Shown: one piece after another, positions 36,893 to 46,116 of the stretch
Layout of the letters: each line of letters opens with the position of its first letter
Numbering within the stretch: position 1 is the first letter of the stretch
Origin: Ascidia mentula
Taxonomy: Eukaryota > Chordata > Ascidiacea > Phlebobranchia > Ascidiidae
Reading direction: 5' to 3'
DNA: 64,000 bases
Assembly: GCA_947561715.1 (NCBI GenBank)
Contig: OX387197.1
Location: 6,073,001-6,137,000, forward strand
Made by a program: the position numbers and the translations under genes
The notes under the pieces: model-generated
Databases searched by the model: none
Seen by the model: the letters and a program-made list of their open reading frames with translations, nothing else
Told to the model about the DNA's origin: nothing

Positions 36893-38650
36893 ATGAATAT
36901 GGCGGCAACAGATAGTTTATTGGAAGTTAGGGCTCTTTTACTTCATAATTATCAAAAACAGTGCAAACGAAGAAAGGCTTTGCTGTTGTTACATGTCAAT
37001 GCGTTACTTTCTCACAATCGAAGACTTGGTCGGCCATGGCGATTACAGAGGTGAGGTATATGGGCCAGACTTTATGCTTCCTGGAAGTGGAATACTGTGC
37101 TTCGTTTTGAATCTTGGTTAAGTTAAATGTTATTTTTATTTGTTTTAGGTCAGGGCAATGGTGGAATCTTATTGTTCCCGGTTTTAATGATTCCCAGTGG
37201 TTGACCCATTTCAGATTGAGTAAAGAATGCTTTGCGTGTTTGTGTGAAGAAGTGTGGGATGATAAAAAACCTGGTAGGGACGATTACAGATAAATTGTAT
37301 TCCCCAAATAGATTGTACATAAGTCTTAAATTGTTTTATTTTCAGATGACTTAACAATAGCACTGTTTAAACTGGCATCTTCTGCCGAATATAGGACTGT
37401 TGCTGAACTTTTTGGAGTTAGTTCGTCTTCTGTTCACAATTGTTTGAAGTGGTAAGAATAAATTTGAACATCAATTGTATTTAGTACTTGTGCAATATTT
37501 GTAGGCTTTGTTTTGCACTTTGCAAAAAAGTGAAAACGTTTATTTCCATCCCACTACTTGATGATGCAGTTAAAATTGCAAAACGTATTGAAGCAAATCA
37601 CCAATTTCCTCAGGTATGATACATACAACACTTTTGCTTTTCTGTAACACACAACATATTTTTAGGTGTTTGGTTGCATTGATGGCACACATATTGCTGT
37701 AACTGCGCCCAGCATTGGAAAAAACGATTCCACAAACAGAAAGGGTTTGGATTCCCTCATATTACAAGGAGTTGTTGATGACAGTGGAAAGTAGCTGAGT
37801 AAAACTTTTAAGTCAATCTTTCAGACAGCTCTTTTAAAGATGATTTTATTTTTGTCAGAAAAATATATTCCGCCCTGAAAAGGGCATCATCAGTTTCTGC
37901 AAAGTGTACAAAACAGCGCAAAATAACTAAGTAGAAGTCTGCCACATAAAGGAAAGTACCTTAATAAAAATTAAAAAAATTAAAAATTAGAGAATGCAAA
38001 TAAAAACCTGGACAGTGGAAAGTAAACAATTTGCTTTATAGCATATTAGGCTAAAACGCAAAAAAATCATTTTAATTTGTAGATTTATTGACATCAGTGT
38101 AAAAATGCCTGGCTGTTGTCATGACGCTTCCGTCTTCAAAGAATCTGGACTTTTTAAAAATTCTTCGCAGTTGCCTAAGGTAATATGTCAAAAAATGATA
38201 AACAACATACTTACAAAGTGGTCTGATTTTTGTACGCTCCAGTTTACGTTGGAGGTGTAGAGTGCCCATTGATGATATTGGGCGACCCAGCTTAATTACC
38301 CCCTCTTGCCTTGGCTTATAAAACCATTTATTGGAACAAATTTGTCTCCAGATAAGAAGTCATTTAATTGTTATCATAGTAGTGTAAGAATTGCTGTTGA
38401 ACATGCTTTTGGAAGATTAAAAGCTCAATGGAGAACAATGGGAAAAAAAATTGATGCTGTATTGCATAACATTTGTGAAGCTTCAAACATACCTATTCCC
38501 GCCTGTAGCCAAACAACACAAAGCACTTTACTTTCACAGCCTGTGTGCACACCACGTGCAACTCAAACAGGGAGCGGTGCTACTTGCAGAAATGCACTGC
38601 AGCAACACATAAACCAAAATTTACCACTGCGTCAATCTTCAAGGTAATAA
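36893..38650 (+). pseudogene. PIF/Harbinger transposase (DDE), degenerate
   Basis: Exons fit at 36893-37050, 37149-37273, 37346-37451, 37505-37613, 37666-37790, 38083-38179 and roughly 38241-38640, joining in phase through 38179. Landmarks are WWNLIVPGFNDSQWLTHFRL, the helix-turn-helix-like AELFGVSSSSVHNCLKW, GCIDGTHIAV (first catalytic Asp), PGCCHDASVF, LGDPA (second Asp) and VRIAVEHAFGRLKAQWR (catalytic Glu). Directly after LGDPA four extra bases shift the frame, and the segment between AQWRTMGKKID and VLHNICE is shorter than expected. Intron 5 has been invaded by a 217-bp element. The enzyme is therefore dead in this copy. Confidence 0.85.
37780..38024. mobile_element. Small hairpin element inside the transposase gene, 14-bp duplication
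   Basis: GACAGTGGAAAGTA occurs at 37780-37793 and 38011-38024 and flanks about 217 bp that interrupts the transposase. The minus strand of the insert reads CTGATGATGCCCTTTTCAGG then GCGGAA. This is a CTGATGA box, a stable GCCCT/AGGGC hairpin and GCGGAA, the same layout as the elements at 7.9 and 58.5 kb. Confidence 0.6.
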
Positions 38651-38921
38651 TCGCTATTTTTTTGTGCTCTTTTTGTTATTGGATTTTGGAAATACATGAC
38701 AGTAAAAAGAATAGAATTATTGTTATAAATACAGTCTAGTGGAAAGTGGTATCACAGTTGCAAAAATATGTTGGACGTACAGTAAATGAGCACACAAAGA
38801 AAATAAAAGAACATTTGAATGAATAGCAATGTACAATGCGAAGAGAACAGTGGCATGCAGAACTTCCTGAAAAACGAAAAAAAGGAACAGTAATAAACGC
38901 TGAACTACAAAGCATGCAAAC

Positions 38922-39519
38922 TCATTTACTTCGTTGTTCAATCGCACTGACAAGGCGATCAAACATTTTTTCGGTCACTTCCCTGTCTTTCTGTGACTCC
39001 TCTCTAAAGGCTGCCACTATGTTTGTCAGATGATATTCTGTGGCTGTTTCTGAAGACAAAAGTTAAAACTTAGCTCTTACAGGATTGCATAGAAATACAA
39101 CATTCGACTTACTTCGTTTTCTAGTGTGACCACTCGTTTGTTTCTGTCCATCAGACAGAAGTTTTGTGCTCTCTGCTGCCAAGGACTCTTTGGAGCTGTT
39201 TGAAGAAGTGCTCATGTCATTTTCCTCGTTGGATGAAATATGATCCTCCTCACAAGATTCCAATATTAATGTTATCATCTCCTCCCCTAATGTAGCATTG
39301 TATTGTAACCAAATAGAAAGTAAAATAGTGACACAAAATTACCTTGTTTTGGCACAGGTTTAAATTTGGGTGTTTCAGATGTGTCTATCCCACTTTCAGC
39401 CTTCATTGCCTAAACGAAATTATATGTTTATGATACTTGCAAGTTTAATTTACTTACTTGAGCTCTTGGTCGACCTGATAGTAAGTTATGTAGCTGCTGC
39501 CAACTGCAAGCTCGAGCCC
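38922..39519 (-). pseudogene. Harbinger Myb/SANT-like accessory protein, N-terminus missing
   Basis: Minus-strand exons fit at 39519-39458, 39409-39343, 39286-39113 and 39049-38922. They carry ACSWQQLHNLLSGRPRAQ (the W...GRP end of the SANT-like domain), an acidic Ser-rich linker (ISSNEENDMSTSSNSSKES) and a C-terminal helix ending VTEKMFDRLVSAIEQRSK. In complete elements such proteins bind the transposon ends and help import the transposase. The DNA-binding N-terminal part lies beyond the lost right end. Confidence 0.65.
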
Positions 39520-39720
39520 CTGATTTATAAATGTCTTTTCTTTTTGTATAGTAGGCTACTGTTTTTTAAGATTTATCACGAACTTCCTCCCTGAAAAAAA
39601 GATTCAAGTTTTTCACAAATTTATATATAGCCTGTAGTTTTCTTACCATGAATACATTAATCCTTGATTTTGAAGACTATAAAAAGAATTTGGTTTCTGA
39701 TTCCCTTTCCATCAATTAAA

Positions 39721-40340
39721 GTCTTAATTTGGAAGTGTGTTGCTTCCAGTAAATTGTTTTTAAATCGACATCATTTCGTAACACTGTTTTTGTTAGCTGC
39801 TTTATTCAATATGGGTTGATTGGAATATGCACCCAACATACCTAAAATTCCCCAATGTTTAAATGACATATCAAAAAACTTTAAAGCAAATTCAATGGCC
39901 AAGTGTCAATCTGCATACTAATTCTGAAAATGTTGGAAAAACTTATTTAAACGACACAAATTGAGTCATGTATTCAAACGATTGTTCCAAGAGACTTGGT
40001 AGCCTATTTTGGCGTTCTTGTGTACGCATTTGTGAGGCGCACAACATTAATGATTAATTGTGTCTGCTATCTTTTCCATTCAGTTTTATTACTTTTCGTT
40101 GTGTACAAAGACAACCTAATGTGTTTTATCGTGTTCAGAATTAAAACGTTCCGTGTATCTGATGTGTACTTGTCGTAAAAATTTAATCACGCTTCTTGTG
40201 CGCAAGTAAGTTTCATTTCCTTCCTGGGCATTATAAATTGTTACTGGCAATCTCAACAAAAACTTGTCAATAAACAATACAGAACCCAACAAGTAAAAGC
40301 TCCTCCCAGTTGATGAAAGTAGCCGTGAAAAGCATTCTGT
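39721..40340 (+). pseudogene. Downstream flank of the lost seventh array unit
   Basis: It matches the 3' flank of C6 (TTTGGAAGTGTGTTGCTTCC) and then the flank of gene B (TTGTGTACGCATTTGTGAGG). This confirms that an array unit was destroyed between 36767 and 39720. No coding exon remains. Confidence 0.7.
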
Positions 40341-40370
40341 GTTGAACTAACCATAGTACTTGCTGATGCA

Positions 40371-40428
40371 CTGTTTTGATAAGAGACAGACTGTTTTGTT
40401 TTAACAATCAGTCTCTTATCAAAACAGT
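40371..40428. repeat. Perfect 22-bp inverted repeat with short loop
   Basis: CTGTTTTGATAAGAGACAG...CTGTCTCTTATCAAAACAG-type arms are separated by a loop of about 14 nt. The sequence CAGTCTCTTATCAAAACAG is close to the tail of the element at 58482-58638, so this looks like two such tails head to head. Confidence 0.6.
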
Positions 40429-41099
40429 AGTACAGAAGTACTGTAGATGTAGACCAGAGACTGACACGGGGCATTGAAGAAATTGTCAAGCAATATAGAG
40501 TCTCCAGAGTTTCAAAAATGCTGTTATTCAAAAAACACTAATATAACTAAAAAGCGTTCATCATACCGTCGTTAAATGTTTGTTTTCAATTAAATGTCTG
40601 CATTTAGTCTACTTTGATTGTGATGTTTATTATTGGCTATGTTTTTGCTTAAGATTAACAGGCCACACAGCTCTACCACAACAACAGCCAAGCTGACAAA
40701 AGGGTTGGTAACGTCTGCCGCGAGTCGATGGTCGTGGTTTAATGTCTGTCTGTCCACGTTATGGGCTGCGGTCATATGGATTTGTAGAACAAATACGTCT
40801 TTGGAGATGTGGAACTATGCCATAGAATATGTAAGAAAAGGTAAGCGAAATTAGTATATTCGTCGTTATCATGCTGCATGTGTACGAATCAAAAGACTTC
40901 CTAATAGACGGCACGGATTGTGGGGCATCGCTTTCCAAGCATGCTGCGACGCTTGACAACATCGTCCGTTATAATCCCGTGCTGTTGTCGAATATTCCAA
41001 ATCTCCCTCCAACGGAAAATTGATTAAAATCTTCACAATAAACAAATCTCACCTGTTTTCTGATCCGTGGGTATCTTTTATAATGTATGTCCTACTTAG

Positions 41100-41249
41100 C
41101 TCTTTTCCGGAAACAGCGATGCGGTCACCAAGGTGAGAAACATCTTCTCTCGGCCGGCTATTGCAGTAAAACTCCGTGTGCTTCCAAAAGAATGGCACAG
41201 TCATGTCAGTTTGAGACACGAATATTTGGTGTCTAATGTAAGCGAGTAA
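41100..41249 (+). pseudogene. Orphan last exon of a divergent discoidin gene
   Basis: After a good acceptor (TCCTACTTAG) the frame reads LFSGNSDAVTKVRNIF, then AIAVKLRVLPKEW, then SHVSLRHEYLVSNVSE and stop, in phase 0 like exon 4 of the other genes. It is clearly more diverged than any other copy. No WIQV-type middle exon or LxxG-type first exon is visible in the 1.5 kb upstream; a frame at 40633-40854 is unconvincing. It is an old relic, or the end of a gene whose other exons I cannot recognise. Confidence 0.65.
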
Positions 41250-41894
41250 AATGTATTCAAAAACCATATATAGGGGTTTTGTCACATAAACGGAGATTAC
41301 TACACATTTATCGATATATTTCGTGTGTTACGTGTGTGTTCCAATAAATCAGTAAATGTAAAAACAGATTTTATGCCTTTTGATTGGAAAACATGCAAGG
41401 GTTGATAGGAATTGCAGAAACTACATTTAGCGAAGTACAACATTTTTTTGTGTCTAGCGGAATAGGCAAACGGACAAAAGAAAGCATAAATTTGATTGTA
41501 AATTAACAGAAAAAAGTGTAACTTTAGTTTATCCTAACAAAATCTTGCCGACTCCATTTCCTTACAATTATTATTATAGCGCTGAAATCGCTAAATAAAG
41601 ACCTCATCAGATAAGCTTTGCAGACTGGTTACTGCCTTCAGTGGGCCTCATTGTACCTCTAGTTTTGGTTTTCGTCAGTGTATGGATTTTGTATCACAGT
41701 GGTAGTTGGGTGACTTCAGACAAAATATTGTACTACACTATAAAGTATCGTTGAATGCCAGAAAGGCAAACATGTTTGCATGCAGTGTCATAACATGTCG
41801 TTACGTGTGTTTGAGCAAATTCAGGTTTATTCCGGGCTAATGTATGACACACAATAGTACAGTATGCACAAACTTGCACGAATATAAGACTGCT
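41250..41894. other. Intergenic DNA between the array and desaturase 1
   Basis: AT-rich, no gene supported. At 41826-41831 TTTATT gives an AATAAA on the minus strand about 65 bp past the desaturase stop. Confidence 0.5.
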
Positions 41895-44800
41895 TCAATC
41901 TTTGCATTGACCGGTTCGTTGGATTCGTGCTTTCAACAACTCTGGCGACACCTTGCGGAGATTTGTGGCTAGTCCAACGTAAGCCATAAGGTCAATGAAA
42001 GCAGTCGCGACGTTGAAGCGCGTTCCTGATTCGCTGGAACTGTAGTCGTACGGAAAGACATGGTGGTAATTGTGAAAACCTTCGCCTGGTAAAATAAAAT
42101 TGTGTTATTTCGTGCAGAGAATGGCGACCATAGCTCCAATATAGAGATTGAATAAAATTTTCTGCAACCAGTCAGATTAACTTCAGAGAAGGCAGGCAAA
42201 AATGTAAATTTTTCGTACCTAAACCAAACAATGATACGAAAAGGTTATCGACAGGCTTGATGTTTTTGTCGTAAGGTCGGTCTCCCCACATATGGGCTAC
42301 ACTATTTATTGACCATGTGACATTCACAACAACGCAGTATCTGAGGGCGTTCATAAGAAACGACATGACCATTGTTTCTCCCCAAAGTAGAGGCACAACT
42401 GGAATACAGAAATGGTATAAAATTTAGCCACAAACTTGCCTGTAAACAACTAAGCAAAATAATTTAAAGCTTTCTAATTTCAAAACTGACCTGTAGGAAG
42501 TATTACACTCATTGACCAAATGCAACTTTTGAAGTACCTAAAAATAAGTTTTTCATTTAAACATAACATATTTTTAAAAATAAAAAACATTTATAAAAAA
42601 AACTTGCTCCGAACTAAAAGCTCACTTGCGTTGAAACATAACAATCTGGTCGTCGTAGAGATCGCTGAGACCAACAGTTTTTCCCTTACTTAACACATCC
42701 GGGTGTTTTTTAACCATAAGCCAACCAACGTGACAGAAGAAAAATCCACGGTGTGAATTGTGAGGGTCGGCATCCGTTTCAGAAAACTTATGGTGGGTTC
42801 GATGGTCTCGTACCCACTCAAATAATGAGCTCTAAATAAAAAAATTTAACAGAAAACAAAGAAAATTTTTTAAATGTACATAAATTCGTAATGCCTGAGT
42901 ACAAACCTTACCTGGTAAGACATCGAGTGACAAAGAAACAAAAAGATACGAAGAGGAAGTTTTGCTTGATAGGATCGGTGACACCAATACCGGTGCGCCC
43001 CAGCAGTAACACCAAGCCCTGATAGTAAGTATATCACTATTCCTGTAAAACAACACATTGCAGGTATGTAATACGTTCTCTCGCAATGGTTTTCTCATGC
43101 ACATCATGAAAAACACACAAAATTTTACTTGTAACATTAATTGCAGTGTTAATGATTCTGGTGGTTTTCCAGCAAACAAGTGTAGTAAATAACACTCACC
43201 CCACAAAATTGTATGGGTCATCATTTTGTGCAGGTTCATCAAAGCATAGAGACTTGTGGCATGGATGGCAAGTATCGCGAAGACGTGTGTCCAAATAATT
43301 TCTTGCCTATGTTTTGCGTCTTCAGTAAACGGCTGGTTCATTATTTCATCTCTGTTACATCACAAATAAACATATAGTCGAATACGTTTTTAAAATAGTT
43401 GACAAGTTCTATTCAATTTAGGGTATTTACGAAACGCAGATGGTCGATTTCACAATATTGGCATGAACAAAAACTGTTAGAATGAATTGTAGCCAATTTA
43501 ATGACCTTAATTTTAATATCCCTTAATTGACGGCGGTAAACGTGTATGTTCTTAGCATATGCAATAAAGTAAGTAATGGAGGAAACGTCATACCTTTGAG
43601 GTTTTCTGTCCATGGTCGTAGAAATAGTTCAAAACGACGAAAGGTAAATGCTTTCTCGCAAGTCTCAATGTCTAAATTAGTGATCCGACTAAAAACAAAA
43701 CGATGCATTTGCATGTTAAAAGTATTGGTGTGATCTTGTGATGATGTAAACAGATAAAGCGTTTCTCTGTGTTGCAAGATTTTGCATAAACCTCTGTGCA
43801 ATCGGCGTACAATTTCTTGTAAAGGTTTGGTAGATACTTTTCGCCACAAATAAGTTTAGTAACACCTGATAAACCTCACTCATTGGTGGAAAAAAGACAT
43901 CTAAACCATCCTGTTCTGACCATTGAGTAACAAAAAAATTATGTAAATGTAATATGATGCAGATTGATGATCTAAAACAACAGAACTACATTGTTTCCAG
44001 ATTACGATGCTGCAACTTACAGACCTACCTTCAAAATTAAAAATCTACGCACTACTGTTCAGTGCAGTTTAATTTTCTTTCCAGAAAAATCTACATTGGT
44101 TCTTAGAAGGTTTAATAATACTCAAACAGAGCACCGGCTGCAAATTGTATACATTGCACGATAACTGGATGTTTCTGCACGATAATGCATCCTGCTAAAC
44201 GGACGCCTAATCTTCAATACGTTTTCTTGTCCAGACCATGCAGTTTTCCATGCAAAAACGTCTTCTAATTACAATTATGAATCAAAACACACTGGTGTTT
44301 TTAAACTCGCATTTGTAACTTGATAATCGTTGGATTTGTATACTTCCTGATGTCTTCTGGTCCCACCAAATCTATTGTATTTAATTGCTACAAGAACGGT
44401 ATTACCCGCTATCGACTGCCGGTATGCAAGCGTTGAATATATTTTCTTACTTTGATAAAAGTCACGCGTGAATAAACACAACGATGCCCCTGAACAAATT
44501 ATTGTCTTTTCTCAAAATATTCCTTGCACAGGTCTTATCGAACGAATATCGACCGACGCAGGCAATGTTAACTTCAGTCTTTCAGTTAGCAGTGAATTAG
44601 TCTGAATGACCAAACACTATGTAGACTGCAACACGTCAGGTATCCCAGAGCAGAGGAAACCATTTACACCCAATAATGGACCAGCACTTAACAATTCACA
44701 TGTGAAACAGGATAGGCTCAATAATTTAGCCTGATCGTTGTATATTCCTCACTGCCGAATATAAGCGTTCACAATTAAGTGTTCGGCGAAGTCTGGGTCA

Positions 44801-44938
44801 AGAAAACACAATTAATGACACAAAAAGACGCATACAAACACAAAAGAAATGGAAAAGGTAAGCCACCCTGGTTACAGCGATTGTTCAGCTACACAAGGTG
44901 TGGTTAAGTTTGGATATATGTGGGCAGGTGTATCATTT
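41811..44938. repeat. Segmental duplication, copy 1 (desaturase 1 and upstream DNA)
   Basis: It matches 46032-49112 at an offset of about 4221 with scattered substitutions and small indels. The right end of homology stops about 20 bp before the C-type lectin exon. Confidence 0.9.
41895..43613 (-). CDS. scd: Stearoyl-CoA (delta-9) desaturase 1, 308 aa
   Basis: Seven minus-strand exons fit: 43613-43594, 43351-43200, 43042-42912, 42831-42626, 42537-42491, 42398-42219 and 42085-41895 (927 nt). All borders are GT/AG and the frame is continuous. This family is an ER membrane di-iron enzyme that puts a cis double bond into saturated acyl-CoA using cytochrome b5. The three histidine boxes are present: HRYWCHR (about 74-80), DHRTHHKF (110-117) and GEGFHNYHH (246-254), plus the NSVAH ligand motif (217-221). 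Hydrophobic stretches near 27-48, 56-72, 173-190 and 194-215 fit membrane segments. The N-terminus (MDRKPQRDEIMNQ) is short compared with vertebrate enzymes of about 355 aa. A paralogue with the same structure lies at 46117-47830. Confidence 0.92.
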
Positions 44939-44958
44939 CACGCAATATAAAACTTCAG
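43614..44958. other. Upstream region of desaturase 1
   Basis: It holds the 5' flank of the desaturase gene and otherwise unassigned DNA. I looked for the first half of the C-type lectin domain here and did not find it. The homologous DNA lies at 47831-49112. Confidence 0.45.
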
Positions 44959-45214
44959 GTATATCATTGATGAATTTCTCAAAGTTCGACCCAATTCACC
45001 ATATTGGATTGGTTTGAGCATGGATGTTGGAGGTGTTTGGAAGTATGTGGATGGTGTTGTAGCGGCAAGTAATAACACCGAATTTCTTCCCAACGAACCA
45101 AATAACTCAGGAGGCATGGAAGGTTGTGGGGAGTTATTGCAAGTGATGGAAAAATTCGCAAAATATGACAGGAATTGCATTGCTACACAACTTTCGATAT
45201 GCGAACGGAGATAA
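44959..45214 (+). CDS. C-type lectin domain, terminal exon (gene incomplete)
   Basis: After an acceptor (AAAACTTCAG) the frame reads YIIDEFLKVRPNSPYWIGLS, then VWKYVDG, EFLPNEPNNSGGMEGCGELL and NCIATQLSICERR-stop. It is the second half of a C-type lectin domain, with WIGL, the EPN triad typical of mannose-type calcium sites, and the paired Cys residues. The WND triad usually found just before the NC motif is absent (KFAKYDRNC), so calcium-dependent sugar binding may be lost. The exon starts in phase 2. No partner exon was found upstream, where desaturase-linked duplicated DNA begins. AATAAA lies at 45253-45258. It may be a relic cut off by the duplication. Confidence 0.7.
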
Positions 45215-46116
45215 TCGCAAATCAAAATATAAATCTATATAAACATTAAAAAAATAAACATTACGTTATTTCTATTTTGTAACAGTGTTTCGCTAATTCC
45301 TAATAGTTTGCTTTATTGATGAATTGATTTTCCGTAAATAAAGAAAAATGTTATTTTCTGAAACAAAATCTTTTTGATCCATGCTTTTGATAGACTACTT
45401 ATATGTCATGCAATGTTTTTTACGCTGAATATTTGTAAGGTTTTTTTTTAAAAAAAAAAAAACGGGCATGTGCACATTTTACTTATTTTGGAAACTTGCA
45501 CTCCTTACGTGGTTGGAAGATTGCATGTCTTGTTGGAACAACCACGCATTACAACTTTGCGGAAGCAAGTGAAACATCTTGCGGAAGCAGACTTTCGCAA
45601 CATACTGTAGAATGGATAACTCACTAATTTTTGGATTGCTTATATCCTGCCGATTACTGAGAATGGAATATTTCTTAAAAGGGGATGTAAGCAGTTCTCA
45701 ATAATTTTCTTCTTTTTTGGGAAATTGGATACTTGCATTTTACCTCCAAAAACGAAAAAAATAATGTATATATTTTCATCTCGCCGAGAAGAATCGTACA
45801 GTCGTACAAGTTCAAATCGTAAAAGTTCACCTTCAAAATATTAATTTTTTGACCTAATTATTGCCTAAAAAATTTACAACAAATTATGTTTATTCGCATA
45901 ATTACGGCACGCCTTATTGTTATACTCGAAACCGTTTTTGGGGTGGCACGTTTAGAATGAAATTGGGCTGTTGCAAACTCCCTGATGATTCTGCATGGAA
46001 AATAAACTCCATGATGATTCTGCATGGTCTTTTTGAGCAATTTCAGGTTTATTCCGGACTAATGTATGACACACCATAGTACAGTATGCACAAACTTTCA
46101 CGAATATAAGAACGCT
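45215..46116. other. Intergenic DNA between the duplicated segments
   Basis: Very AT-rich, with a T9-A13 tract at about 45443-45463. No gene supported. TTTATT at 46048-46053 is the poly(A) signal of desaturase 2 on the minus strand. Confidence 0.5.

Larger units (their letters stand above)
36767..39720. mobile_element. PIF/Harbinger DNA transposon, right end missing
   Basis: The left end carries GCCCTGTTTACATGAACG, which resembles known Harbinger terminal repeats, followed by a GC-rich subterminal region. Inside are a spliced transposase gene on the plus strand and, converging on it, a Myb/SANT-like accessory gene on the minus strand, the usual two-gene layout of the superfamily. No matching inverted CATGTAAACAGGGC occurs near the right junction, so that end and the N-terminal part of the accessory gene are lost, together with the discoidin gene body beyond it. 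Confidence 0.85.

Noticed and set aside
40633-40854. ORF upstream of the orphan discoidin exon as its first domain exon
   Set aside because: VTSAASRWSW is faintly like ISASSSW, but the rest of the domain pattern is missing and there is no middle exon.
41579-41615. Fourth CTGATGA-type module on the minus strand near 41.6 kb
   Set aside because: CTGATGA is present, but the adjacent hairpin is only 4 bp and in the wrong position, with no GAAA after it.
42832-43341. 169-codon minus-strand ORF and other long frames in the desaturase loci
   Set aside because: They are exon-plus-intron read-throughs of the desaturase genes; the spliced model accounts for the conserved part.
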